A stretch of 64,000 nucleotides of DNA from Branchipolynoe longqiensis (taxonomy: Eukaryota > Annelida > Polychaeta > Phyllodocida > Polynoidae). Shown here one piece after another: positions 43,584-54,035 of the stretch. The position numbers and the translations under genes were made by a program. The stretch spans positions 56,634,749 through 56,698,748 of the forward strand of contig CM059193.1 in the NCBI GenBank assembly GCA_030323885.1. Direction: 5' to 3'. The notes below the pieces were generated by a model. The model was given only the letters and a program-made list of their open reading frames with translations. It made no database searches and was not told the origin of the DNA. Position 1 is the first letter of the stretch, and every line of letters begins with the position of its first letter.

Positions 43584-43794
43584 CTGCAAACAAAACTTAG
43601 CAGAAGAAAAGGAGGCTGTTGTGGGATCAAAATGATAAGGACACACCAGTGCTAACAGCCAGAAGTCCCACAAAGTATGTGTGCTCCTAAAAAAGGAAGG
43701 AAGAAATACCCAAGATTCAGGATTGACGTGTGTTATCCTAAAAAGGAAGCAAGAGGAGGACAGCCCGTCCCCGATTTGGAAGAGATTGCCAGGT

Positions 43795-43960
43795 GAGGCG
43801 CCGGAAGAGACTGTGAGGCGAGGGGGCGAGAGGGGAGGCGAGGGGGTGAGGGGGGAGGGGGTGAGGGGGGCCGAAAGGGGAGTAATGGGACAGGGGAGAG
43901 GTGAGTGAGAGGCATGGTAGTGGTAGGGAGGGAGGGTGTGGGGGGATGGCAGGGGGGGGG
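43795..43960. repeat. G-rich low-complexity tract
   Basis: GAGGGGGCGAGAGGGGAGG-type words, strongly purine-biased on the plus strand. Confidence 0.8.
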
Positions 43961-43987
43961 AGGTCAGAGAGCCAAGAAAAATGTCAC

Positions 43988-44100
43988 TTGTTTTCTGCCG
44001 AGTTCGCCAAAGCTGACATAAATTTGCCGCCATCGTCCGCCCTCCTCGACTCTCCGGCGTCCTTAAATAGCAACCAGGAAGTGCTGTTTGCGCATGCACC
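43988..44100 (-). promoter_or_regulatory. Possible host promoter and first exon, minus strand
   Basis: Read on the minus strand: an NRF1-like TGCGCATGCGC-related site (44089-44099), TATA-like CTATTTAAG (44062-44070), and GGACGATGGCGGC with the ATG at 44031-44033 in a Kozak/YY1-type context. The frame MAANLCQLWRTRQKTS runs to a possible GTGACA donor at 43986. The exon-like pieces at 43583 and 43162 lie downstream on the same strand. No function can be proposed. Confidence 0.35.
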
Positions 44101-44194
44101 CTGTGTGTGGAGGTGGGCTGGGGTGGGTGTGTGGGAGGGCGGAGTGGGGAGTGGAGGTGGGTGGAGTTGTCGCGTTTACTCTTTGCTACAACCG

Positions 44195-44460
44195 TCCTCG
44201 CTACATCACCTTCCCACACCTACCCACCCACCAACCCACCCACCCCCTCACCCACCCACTCACCCACCCAATCAACTCCCACCCACTCACCCACTCACCC
44301 AACACCCACCTTCCTCACACACATACAATGTCCCCTTAATTCGTCCCACCCACCCACCCAACCCCCCACCCAACCCTCCACCCACCCACCCAACCCGGCA
44401 GCCAACCTTTACCCCCCTCACAGACACAATTTCCCCTCCCCCCCCCCCCCGACTGCCTGG
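44195..44460. repeat. (CACC)n-type low-complexity tract
   Basis: CCACCCACC/CTCACCCACTC words over about 260 bp, with a C14 homopolymer at about 44438-44451. The proline-rich frames here are not genes. Confidence 0.85.
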
Positions 44461-44527
44461 CCAGCAGACTGACCATTTAACAAGCAGTGTTGTTTTACAG
44501 TATGGCTCTCCTCGTTAATTCTACCGG

Positions 44528-44565
44528 CAATATATATATATATATATCTATATATATATATACTG

Positions 44566-44607
<42 letters not shown>

Positions 44608-44795
44608 TATAATGCTGATAGAATGTGTATATATTATATATATATATAATGCTGGTTGAATGTGTATATATAATATATATATAATATATATATATATTTT
44701 ATATACACATTCTACCAGCATTATATATATATATATATATAATATACACATTCTACCACTACCAGCATTATATATATATATATGTATTGGCAGTA
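44528..44795. repeat. (TA)n palindrome next to YR-2
   Basis: TACTGCCAATATATA at 44560 and TGTATTGGCAGTATA at 44783 form an inverted pair. In between, TATAATGCTG, AGAATGTGTATATA and their complements ACACATTCTACCAGCATTATA fold back. It could extrude a long cruciform and directly abuts repeat A1. Confidence 0.8.
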
Positions 44796-44988
44796 TATGT
44801 GCTCTGTAATCCATTATGGGAATATAAACAAGGACACTACCGATCTTCAGTTCCCTATGTAATAGTTAGCACTTATCCTATCTAGCTGACCCTGTTATTA
44901 TGACATAGACCACGTTGGCGCCCCCTGTGAGCAGCCCTGTGCACTGTATGCCAGCTGCGCCTGGCCTTAACGCATTCAATTTTTAACT
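44796..44988 (+). repeat. YR-2 split repeat A1
   Basis: 193 bp starting TATGTGCTCTGTAATCC and ending ATTCAATTTTTAACT. It should contain the promoter, being the 5' end. It is followed by a short GGACGCAGGACGCAGG repeat (44992-45024). Confidence 0.93.
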
Positions 44989-45217
44989 GGAGGACGCAGG
45001 ACGCAGGACGCAGGATGCAGGACGCTCCCCGATCCAGCTCGCCTTCTATCTGGAATCATGCTAGCTTGACACTCATCTGTGCGATACGGTATGTCTGAGG
45101 GTTTCTGCAACCCGTGTGGTAAAATTCATTCTGGACCGAGGTGCATTACTGACGTGAAACGGGAGGGACGCCGCAGGCAACCACATACGCATAACGCGCA
45201 AATTCTCGGCAGTCAAG

Positions 45218-46076
45218 ATGGCGACGGCAGGAGAAGCCTCCGATGAGCGAGTGATGGAGGATATCACAAAAGACGTACGGAGTATGTGCATTGATGAAGA
45301 GGAGCGACGCCTGAGGGAGGAAATAAGGCAGCTGGAAAGGGACAAGCGCATGTTTGACTTGGAGGAACGACGGACCGTGTTAGTAAAGGAAAAGGCGGCC
45401 AGGGACACAGTGAAGCCACCACCAGCCGAGCAGGGCGGAGCAGCCCATACGGAAAGAGGTCACTCAAGTTACGGGGAGGTATCGCGCAAGAGCCGGACAC
45501 GGCGGCGCAGATCGCACTCTCGTAGTGACTCCAGTTCACGTAGCAGGACAAGGAGCACGTCCCGGAGACGGAAAAGTAAGTGGTCTTTAAAAAAACTATA
45601 CTGAGGATAAGAAGGATGTGCGCAAACTATCAGTGGCCGAGTTACAGGAGGCATCATGCCTGTGGTTCCTGAGCCTGGACGGTGTGACGTTAAAAGATGG
45701 CAAGGCCCTATTCAGGCACCTTGCTTGCATTGCATCGAAGGCTAATCATGAGCTGTTCAAGGACACTGCCCATGTTCGATATGACACGGCCATGCGTAAG
45801 CTGGCGGAACGGGAGGGTTTCGCTGCATTCACGGCAGGGAATGCGGCGGCGAGCCTGATCCACTACAGGCATGAGGCCATGCGGGCCAAAACTAAGAGTG
45901 CGACCACCGGGAATCCAAAGGGGCTCAAGACCTATGAAAAGGGAGGCAAGCGGGCCTGCTTCCCCTGGAACAAGGAAGTGGGTTGTGACAGTAAGGAGGG
46001 GGACTGTAGCTTCGGGCATTGGTGCAGCAAGTGCGGGAGCCGCAGCCACAAGCGCATTAAGTGCACCCGGGACTGA
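45218..46076 (+). pseudogene. YR-2 Gag-like protein, frameshifted
   Basis: The ATG at 45218 opens a frame with an acidic/basic coiled-coil-like stretch (EERRLREEIRQLERDKRM) and then an Arg/Ser-rich tail (TRRRRSHSRSDSSSRSRTRS). A shift at the A7 run (45588-45594) moves the frame, and the second part (to 46076) carries LWFLSLDGVTLKDGKALF, FAAFTAGNAAASLIHYRHE and a zinc cluster CFPWNKEVGC...CSFGHWCSKC...HKRIKC. The cluster matches the one in YR-1. A strong 5' splice site GAAAA|GTAAGT lies at 45576 within the first frame. Confidence 0.7.
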
Positions 46077-46352
46077 CGGTGCACTGGGACGCGCCACACC
46101 GGGGACGCGGAGCATGACCCAGATTCGGCCATACCACGGGAAAACGGGGGCACGGGGTGGGGCGCAGTGAGCACTCAAGCAGCCACACAACCTGGCGGTG
46201 GACGCGGCCGGGGCAGGGACGGTAGCGGTACTGGGGTTTGGGACACCCAGGCAGACACACAACCTGGCGGTGGACGCAGCTGGGACAGGGACTGTACCGG
46301 TCTCCGAGGTACTGGGTGTGATGCATTACTTGACGGCGCCTGAGGGCGTGGT

Positions 46353-48592
46353 ATGGATGTTTACAGTGGCGCATGTGGGTCAGTGAAGATGCCCGAGCCG
46401 CAGGGCTGGCTTCCCGCATGTGGGGAGGTCCCGGATGTAAACAACAACAACAACACTGTGGTCGCGGCACGTGTGGAGGCCCCGCCTCTGGGTGGGACTG
46501 ACAACACGGGAGCCCCAGGGGGGGCGGGAGGCTGCCATGGTGGCGTTACGGAGGGTTGCTGTGGAGCACGGGGGTCAGTGGAGACACCCGTGCCACGGGA
46601 GGACCCGGATGTAAACAACAATAACAACACGTGGGACGGGGTGGATACCCTGATGGCGGCGGCGGGCACACTGGGGGGGATCCCCGGTGACCAACAAGTG
46701 GGAGAGACGCCCCACAGAGGTACCCCTGTATGGACAAGCAGGGGGGATGGCCTGGACCCGGGGTGGCTCCACGTCAAGGACGGCACAGGAGATGAGCATG
46801 TATTCGACATCACCGTCAGGGAGACGGTTACCGACTGTGTGACCGACTTCCGACTCTGGAGGAGCTGCATGACAGGTTTGTGCAGCTGCACGCACAGTAT
46901 TGATGGTGTCGTGTCCCAGATGAAGCCATGTAGGGTCTTCACAGAGCTGTTCATGAGGGGTGATACTGACCCCGATGCCGAATATATCATGAAAGGCATC
47001 TGCTTCGGCTTCATGGTAATAAACCGGGACTGCGACGCTTGCTATGAGTGCCATCAGGGCACCGGGGGAGACCGTGAGGACAGAGAGGTCATGTCTGGCA
47101 AACTCAGGAAGGAGATCGAGGCAGGGGCTTTGACCAGGGCAGCGGACCGGCCGCTATGTGTGCATAGGCTCTTCTGCATCCCCAAGGATGGAGGGGGGGG
47201 TGAGGGGCATCGTGGATTGCAGCAGACCAGAGGGGGAGTCAGTCAACAACTACACGGATAGCGTGACGGCCAAATTCTCCTACAATAGTGTCGACGATGT
47301 GGCCGCCCTGATGCAAGCAGGAGACTATCTCGCGACCGTGGACATCTGCTATGCTTACCGGGCGGTGAGCATCCACCCATGAGACCGGGACCGCCAGGGC
47401 ATATTCTGGGACTTCGGGAATGACCCGGTCTTTTTAAGAGATAACAGGCTATGCATGGGGCTGGCCTCCAGCCCTTATGTCTTCAGCAAGCTGTCTGATT
47501 TTGTTGTCCGCTGTGCAGTGCGTGAGGGCGTGGGGGAGGTGGTAAATTACCTCGACGACTTCTGTATCGTAGCTCAGGACTTCGACACGGGCTGCGCGGC
47601 CCAGGCCACCCTACTGGGGATCCTCCGGAGATTGGGCTTCTACATAAGCTTCCCAAAAGTCACCTCCCCGTCCACCAAAACAAGGTTCCTGGGTATCGAC
47701 ATCGACACCATCGCCCTGGAGATGTCGCTGCCGGAGGACAAGCTGACCAGGATGACCATGGCGCTTCTGGCCCTGGAGGGCCGGAAGAAGGCTAGGAGGA
47801 TGCAGCTGGAGCGGCTGGCTGGCTTGCTGGCGCACTGTGCGATCAACGCAGTGGCAAAACCCCACTTCAAGGTCCGCCTCTCGGGGGGGTTTCCATGAGG
47901 ATAGACGATGGTGGCTGGACTTCTCCAGACGGTTCAATGGGAAGGCAAAAATAATCGGCCGCCATACCCCATACGTCTCGACTTACAGTGACGCCTCCGG
48001 GGAGGGGTTCGGGACGATCCATGCCGGCGATTGGAGGATTGGAGCCTTCGGGGAGGGACCAGACGGGAGGATCAGGGATGAGGTGGGCCACCACCACGCC
48101 ACACCCGATGGGACTTGTAGGGGGGCCCACATAAACGTGCTGGAGATGTGGGCAGCCTTCTGTGCGGCCCAGACATGGGGCCACCTGTGGAAGGACAGCA
48201 CGGTGGTCATGGTCACGGACAATGAGACGGTCTGAGCGGCCTTGACCTCGGGTCGGTCCAAATCAAAGGGGGTCATGCACTTCGTGCGCAGGCTGTTCTG
48301 GATAGTGGGACAGTACAATTTTGATGTTCAGTCTGTTTATGTGAAGAGTGCTGACAACACGATCTGTGACGCCCTGAGCCGTTGGAGCGCCAGAGACAGT
48401 AAGGACCGAATCCGGGTCGCAGACGGAGCACGCAGGCTTTGTTGCAACCACATATTCACCAACTCCCCTGACCCTTCTATTTCCAGTTGTGGAGCTGCGG
48501 AGGGAGAAGCTGGCCGTGCAACGCAAGTACTACGCCCCAAACTCCATCACAACACGGGGGGTCCAGGTGAGACGATACCTGGAGTTCATTGA
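46353..48592 (+). pseudogene. YR-2 reverse transcriptase-RNase H, several breaks
   Basis: N-terminal RT fingers: DRPLCVHRLFCIPKDGG up to a frameshift in the G run at about 47190-47200. Then RGIVDCSRPEGESVNNYTD and YLATVDICYAYRAVSIHP, TGA at 47380-47382, RQGIFWDFG, LASSPYVF and the catalytic VNYLDDFCIV (47548-47559). A second G-run frameshift at about 47883-47889 leads to RNase H: YSDASGEGFG, NVLEMWAAF, VTDNETV, then TGA at 48233-48235, and ICDALSRW. All catalytic Asp/Glu residues are present. The region 46080-46450 is Gly/Asn-rich and contains two GGCGGTGGACGC-type repeats. Confidence 0.85.
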
Positions 48593-49454
48593 GAAGTTCG
48601 GGGGCCACTTTCCCACCACACCGTGCCCTCCAGAACAGACAGCACTGTATGCAGTCTGGCTGGCCAGGACTCTCAAATACACATCGGTGTGCAACTATCT
48701 CAGTGGCCTGAACTTCTTCTTGAAGACGGAGGGCGCGGAGCCGATCGACTACAAAAACTTTGAGCTGGCATCCACGTTGAAGGGCATCAAGCGGGAGCGG
48801 GGTTGCCATCCCAGGCAGGTGGCCCCCTTACTGCCTGACATGCTTAGGCGAATATTCGCTGCCCTGACCACCTCGGCGGGGCACACCGCCTGGCGGGCGG
48901 CCATACTGTGCAGCTTTTGGGCACTACTGAGGAAGTGCCAGGTGACAGCCTCGGACTCGTCACTACTCAGGGGAGACTTTTCCTTCCTCCCATGGGGAAT
49001 GTTGGTGCGAGTTCGTCGCTCCAAGACGATACAATTCGCGGAGCAGATGCTCGAAATACCTGTGGCTAGGTGCCCGGACCTCTCCCTGTGTGCAGTTTAT
49101 TGGACTGAGAGACACTTCAGGGAGGTCCCAGCTGGGCCTGATGCCATGGCGTTCCGGATCCCCACGTCAGCGGGCGCCACGATGGAACTGCGATACTCGA
49201 CATACCAAGGGATGCTGAAGCACTTCTGTGGGGTCGCGGGATTGGACGCTGGGGACTACTCATCCCACTCCTTGAGGAGGGGGGGCTGTACCTTCCTATC
49301 ATTATGTGTCGCCACCCTGGAAGAGCTCAGGGTGCGCGGTGATTGGGCGAGCGATACCATCTTCGCCTACCTGCAGACGCCATTGAGCGTCCGCATAATG
49401 AACGACATTAGGGTTTCCACGGCACTGGCCGGTGCGACTGAGCCGGTATACTGA
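48487..49454 (+). CDS. YR-2 tyrosine recombinase
   Basis: Open for 321 codons with no break. Catalytic set by motif: Arg 148 (FWALLRKCQ), Lys 179 (RRSKT), His 260 and Arg 263 (SSHSLRRGG), Trp 286 (RGDWASD), Tyr 294 (IFAYLQ). The N-terminal SAM-like domain carries RRYLEFIEKFGGHF and YTSVCNYLSGLNFF. There is no ATG at the start; the frame begins at a GTG right after a pyrimidine tract ending in TTTCCAG (48480-48486), as in YR-1. The frame overlaps the end of the RNase H frame by about 100 bp. It joins the circular cDNA into the genome without target duplication. Confidence 0.92.
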
Positions 49455-49487
49455 GACTGTGGGGTTGGGGGGACCATGGGTCTCTTA

Positions 49488-49577
49488 GCATTTAATATAT
49501 CTCCGCCAGAGAATATATATCTTCTTCTCAACCACATCAGTCTTATCTTGTTCTGTTTATTGGGGCCAACTGTTTAT
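49488..49577 (+). repeat. YR-2 split repeat B1
   Basis: 90 bp, GCATTTAATATATCTCCGCC to GGGGCCAACTGTTTAT. It matches B2 with two substitutions. It overlaps the first three bases of A2. Confidence 0.93.
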
Positions 49578-49767
49578 GTGCTCTATAATCCATTATGGGA
49601 ATATAAACAAGGACACTACCGATCTTCAGTTCCCTATGTAATAGTTAGCACTTATCCTATCTAGCTGACCCTGTTATTATGACATAGACCACGGTGGCGC
49701 CCCCTGTGAGCGGCCCTGTGCACTGTATGCCAGCTGCGCCTGGCCTTAACGCATTCAATTTTTAACT
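49575..49767 (+). repeat. YR-2 split repeat A2
   Basis: 193 bp, 3 mismatches to A1 at offset 4779. Confidence 0.93.
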
Positions 49768-49775
49768 TTAGGTGG

Positions 49776-49865
49776 GCATTTAATATATCTCCGCCAGAGA
49801 AAATATATCTTCTTCTCAACCACATCAGTCTTATCTTGTTCTGTTTATTTGGGCCAACTGTTTAT
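49776..49865 (+). repeat. YR-2 split repeat B2
   Basis: 90 bp, 2 mismatches to B1 at offset 288. It ends the element; (TA)n follows directly. Confidence 0.93.
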
Positions 49866-50300
49866 ATATATATATAATATTTATATATATATGTGTTGTA
49901 TAATGTATTATGACAGTACAAAGCTACGGAATAGAATATTGCTTATCATCATTATTGTTATGCTCCATAAGACACACGCACATCTATATATATATATATA
50001 TATATATATAATCCTCCGGCATGACTGACACTTGTCAACACCCATTGGAGGAGAGGTGGGCTTCAGATGGTGCCACCTGTCAAGTGAGGAGTCTTATGAA
50101 GTATAACAATGGTAATAATGATAATAATTAAGATTATTAATATATAATGGAAACAATTCCCTTTGTATTTGTATATTCGCACAATGCGTTATACATCACA
50201 CGCACATATATATGATATATCTATATATTATATGTATATACATTGTTGTAAGTATTCTGTGTAAGTATCCTCCGGTTTGCTGCTTCCGATATATATGGCT
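49866..50300. other. TA-rich flank
   Basis: (TA)n runs at 49866-49885, 49985-50010 and 50205-50240. No gene or family is recognised. Confidence 0.6.
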
Positions 50301-50637
50301 GTTTGTTGTTGTTTTACGTCCTAGCAACATCTAAGGTCATATCAGGATGGGTACCGACTTGTGACAGTGCGCACTCATGGTGACTTTGTGTACTGCCCCA
50401 CTGGGAGACTAGGCCGCCAGCACCATGACCTGATATCCCACTCAGTCAGATTATACTGACACTGAGCCAACCAGTCCTTGCCCTATCCCAATAATGCCGA
50501 CTGCCTGACTAGTCATTAGTAGACTGTCATTGGTTTGACTTGACCAGGGTTCCAACCCATGATCCTATGGGTTAGGATACCCCGATCTCCCAAAGCAGGA
50601 GACGGACGCTCAACTCATTCGGTCATCCCGTCTTGGT
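50300..50637 (-). mobile_element. SINE-1, full length
   Basis: Minus-strand copy from the TTTGTTGTTGTTTTACGTCC tail to the head TCATTCGGTCATCCCGTC. Confidence 0.88.
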
Positions 50638-50699
50638 GATAGATATGGCAATATTTGTATGTGCAGACTGGCCAAACTGGCTAAAAGTGTTGAACACTG

Positions 50700-51685
50700 T
50701 GTACAAATATACAGATTTTTGGTTCGGATTTATATATTGGCAGAGAGCATTACTATTCTCCGGCGACGGAGTGGGGACCAAGGTTATGTAACAGAGAAGT
50801 AATGGGTGTCCCACTCGCTGTGAGACATAAGAGACTATGTGGAAAATATGATAACACATGGTGCCCGAGATTATGACGGGATGTTCCTATGTAAGAGACA
50901 GTTAATGTTTAGTGAAATGTTCCCTCTGTGCACCAATAATAGTGCAAGTGGAGGAGAAGGACATTTTTAATATATATTTATTGTAACTGTCTGCAACTAG
51001 CTGTTACCACATGGCCAATGGGCAAGCACACCCAGCCATCCTGCATACATTATGGACACCACCTGCAGCTGGGGTTGAATGACAGCTGCCCCTATTAGGG
51101 TGTTGCCCCCCAGGCTGTAGAGGGTGTCTGATTGGCTGGCTGTGGGAGGCCCAGTCACCTGCACCCCTTGCACCACCTGACACACAGACCTCACTCTGAT
51201 ATATATTATTATTCATTCACTTCTGGAGACACACTCTTGAGAGAGACTGAGCTAGGCACTCTAGCAGGATACACTCTTCTCTTGTCCAGGAACCCAGACA
51301 CTCTGGCTGAGACTCCACTTTCTATACACAAACTAGCAGCAGCTATTCCAAAGGCACTGAGCTGTGTGCAACAACCATGGGACTCCGGTTCAATGGGCTG
51401 TAGGCACTGATTCTTATACACACTAACAAGAGTAATGAGGATCTGTGTGGACAGTAGGTAAGGAGTGAGGGTGATTGGTCACTAGTACGTGAACAGAGGA
51501 GGAGTTGATGCCAATAAAGCACAACTTCTTCACTGTCAATCTTGGGTGACTTGTCTTCCCTTTCTTCCTTATGAGTTTGTTTGAGAGGGGCATTAGGTGG
51601 GAACTGACAGACAGTTGTCAGAACGCACCTGGGGAAGAGTAAGTGGTATCTTGGGGATCTGGCGGCCGAGACCCAATATACTACA
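50700..51685. mobile_element. Solo LTR, family LTR-2, copy 2
   Basis: Starts TGTACAAATATACAG and ends AATATACTACA, giving TG...CA ends. ACTG is repeated directly outside (50696-50699 and 51686-51689), a 4-bp target duplication. An AATAAA lies at 51512-51517 (GATGCCAATAAAGCAC). No internal coding region. It is the inverted partner of 12085-13201. Confidence 0.75.
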
Positions 51686-51714
51686 ACTGTGTGGCAGTTT
51701 ATATATTTGAACGC

Positions 51715-51870
51715 CAACTGAGTCAAACCAAAGATTTAACAGATTTATACTTGTCATGACCTAGCAAGGCGCTTGGCATCACTAGGATAGGACAATGACC
51801 AGTGAAATGAGCAAGACAAATTGTCTGGGATTGAATTGAAATTTCCCCGCTTAAAGACCTGGTTACTAGA
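51715..51870 (+). mobile_element. SINE-1/SINE-3-like fragment
   Basis: AGTCAAACCAAAGATTTAAC and CAAGGCGCTTGGCATCACTAGG resemble the start of SINE-1 body; AATTTCCCCGCTTAAA resembles the end seen at 14260 and 21290. Confidence 0.55.
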
Positions 51871-52067
51871 TCTTAACTTGTATTCCAGAAATAAATATTC
51901 TGTATATCTTAACAAGATATTCATATTCTAGAACGAATATAACGGCATTGCGCTTAGAACTATTAAGAATTGCCAGAAAATATTCCATCATATTGAGTTG
52001 GAACTGAAATGGTTAATTCTGTGACGTCATACAGGGAAGGGCTAGATAGTATTACAATGGGAACTAA

Positions 52068-52631
52068 AGGCCCCGTCACACCTTACCGGACTGAGGAACC
52101 GGACATAAACTGGACACTGTCCGGTGATGTATGGCAATGTCTGGTACATGTCCGGTATCCATACAGCGGTGTCCGGTGGTGTCCGGTGGTGTCCGGTGGT
52201 GTCCGGTACAAGTTTTGAACGTGTTCAAAACTTCTACCGGACACCGCTGGACTGAGGTGTCCGATTGGTGTCCAGTTGAAGTATGGTTTGTCCGGTTTGT
52301 CCGGTTCATGTCCGGTACCCATCCGTTATGTATCCGGTTTGCTTCCGGAATAATCCTAGAAACAAATAAGGTTGTTGAATTTTCTCTACCTTTACATTCA
52401 CGATAAATTTAATGACTTTCCATCCAGTTCTCGTCCGGTTCTGGTCCGGTACTCATCCGGTACATGTATGGTACATGTACGGTACTTGTCCGGTTGCCCG
52501 GCGGCAATTGACCCAATTACGCTCCATTTCGATACATTTCGATACATTTTGTGTACCAGACAGCACCAGACTAGAACATTCTTTGTCCGGTGGTGTCCAG
52601 TACTCAATCCAGTAAGGTGTGACAGGCGCTT
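52068..52631. mobile_element. GTCACA-family element E3 (word: TGTCCGGT)
   Basis: Termini AGGCCCCGTCACACCTTAC and GTAAGGTGTGACAGGCGCTT are inverted repeats. TAA flanks both sides (52065-52067, 52632-52634 allowing one extra base at the right end). The interior has over 20 (T/G)TCCGGT words. The central palindrome AAGTTTTGAAC/GTTCAAAACTT with 2-nt spacer lies at 52210-52233. No coding sequence. Confidence 0.85.
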
Positions 52632-52744
52632 TAAGGAGAGTCAAACTGTTTCAAAGTCACTATTACTCAAAGTAGGCTTTGTGATACTTTTCAATGGGGA
52701 CTTATATTGTGGCCAACTGCTTCTTTCTAACATGTGTATATGTA

Positions 52745-52895
52745 TCAAGCTGCCGGCACCTTGACCTGATAACCCACTCAGTAACATTATCCTGACACTG
52801 AGCTAACCAGTCCTTTCCCTATCCTATTAATGCCGAGCGCCAGGCTAGGAAGCGATAAGTATCAATTTTGTAAGTCATTGGTTTGACTCGGGCAA
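52745..52895 (-). mobile_element. SINE-1 fragment
   Basis: Middle of the body on the minus strand (CAGTAACATTATCCTGACACTG to GTCATTGGTTTGACTCGG, abridged). Both ends are missing. Confidence 0.75.
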
Positions 52896-52954
52896 GGAAT
52901 TTTCAGCACTCACTTCTAATAGCCCGTTTACAGAGCATGTGCGCTTGAGATCAC

Positions 52955-53570
52955 ACTGAGAGACATGGTAAGAAATGCAATAAATAACGCTGCGAGATCT
53001 ACAAGAAATGCAATAGATGAGATCGCCATTCCGACTGCGCATGTGCTGAAAACGGCGCCGACACCAAAGGAAAGGCGTCCGGCCATTGAGTTTGTCGATA
53101 CACGTAGGGCAAAACTTGGATTTTATTCAAAATTAATAGGAATACAGAACAATTTGGCACAAACATGGATGCATGCATACAATATAATAATATAATGAAT
53201 ATGTTTAAGACTCAACTCTCCATAGTTAAGCATTTCGAGCTAAGAAACATACAATTTCAGTCACTTTACAGGCTGATGCGTGATGTCTACATCACCATTG
53301 ATTAGTAATTCTTGTTCTAAATATTAAAATGTCAAATGTGTCAACAAAATCTTGTTTCAAAGAAATATATAACCAATGTCTGATTAACCCTACCCATTTC
53401 CTAGCCCAATTAATGTTATTAACCATAGGATATCAATAAAAACATGAATAAAATAAGTAAAACTGACTCTGGCTGTGGCTCTAACACTAGTTGAGTGCCT
53501 AGATTTGTCTAAATCTAAATGCACATGGCATAAGATGTGCTGATTAGATTGGTGTAAATGCAATGCTGGA
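52955..53570 (+). repeat. Dispersed repeat R4 copy 1, left part
   Basis: TTCCGACTGCGCATGTGC, GGCCATTGAGTTTG and TTTTATTCAAAATTAATAG match 60570-60690. CTCTGGCTGTGGCTCTAACA (53467) onwards matches 60845 onwards. The repeat is interrupted by a SINE (53571) and by E4 (54036) and continues to about 54450. Confidence 0.75.
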
Positions 53571-53909
53571 TGTTTGTTTGTTTGTTGTTGTTTTACATCC
53601 CAGGAACATCTAAGGTATATCAGGATGGATACCGACTTGTGACAGTGTGCACTCATGGCGATTTTATAGTGCTGCCCCACTGGGAAATCAGGCCGCCGGC
53701 ACCATGACCCAATGTCCCACTCAGTCACATTATCCTGACACCAAGCTAACCAGCTCTTGCCCTATCCTATTAATGACAAGCGTCAGGTAGGAAGTGACAA
53801 GTATAAATTTTTAAGTCATTGGTTTGACTCAACGAGGAACCAAACTCGCAAACTCCCGATCTTCCGCACGCGAGGCCTGTGCTCTACCGATTCGGCCACC
53901 ACGCCCGCC
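53571..53909 (-). mobile_element. SINE-1 with a different tRNA head
   Basis: The target-site duplication GCAATGCTGGA lies at 53560-53570 and 53910-53920. The body is SINE-1. On the minus strand the head reads GGCGGGCGTGGTGGCCGAATC, GGTAGAGCACAGGCC and then GTTTGGTTCCTCG, unlike the GACGGGATGGCCGAATGAG heads elsewhere. Uninterrupted sequence at 60935 shows the empty site. Confidence 0.9.
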
Positions 53910-54035
53910 GCAATGCTGGACACAAGATTAACATCTTAATTTATAATATATATTTTTTAGTTGGTATTCTATGTTACAAACAAGAGCTGAGATGAGCTGA
54001 AACTAGCACATTTCATAGCTGCACCCAGTGTCTAA

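Larger units (their letters stand above)
42820..43600. repeat. Compound direct repeat with exon-like segments
   Basis: Modules ACTTAGAGGAAGAAAAGAAGG, CACACCGACCTGAATTCCC, ATTCAACCATGTACGTTGCG, AAAGAAATACACACGATTGA and GAGGTGAGTGGATTGTCCC recur in varying order, each two to five times. Two modules contain the exon-like minus-strand segments listed next. Confidence 0.8.
44796..49865 (+). mobile_element. Ngaro/PAT-like YR retrotransposon YR-2 with complete split direct repeats
   Basis: Order: A1 (44796-44988), Gag-like, RT-RNase H, tyrosine recombinase, B1 (49488-49577), A2 (49575-49767), B2 (49776-49865). A1/A2 differ at 3 of 193 positions and B1/B2 at 2 of 90. This A1...B1-A2-B2 layout is the established split-direct-repeat structure of Ngaro and PAT elements. 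Total 5.07 kb. The coding region has frameshifts in A and G homopolymers and two TGA stops, so this copy is non-autonomous despite young-looking repeats. Confidence 0.93.

Noticed and set aside
44438..44451. Homopolymer C and G runs as biological features
   Set aside because: Long runs (also at 32011-32027 and 58059-58073) are prone to sequencing error, so no meaning is attached.
45573..45617. Tiny intron explaining the Gag frame change in YR-2
   Set aside because: The GTAAGT donor is good, but a 30-40 nt intron is too short. A one-base indel in the A7 run explains the shift better.
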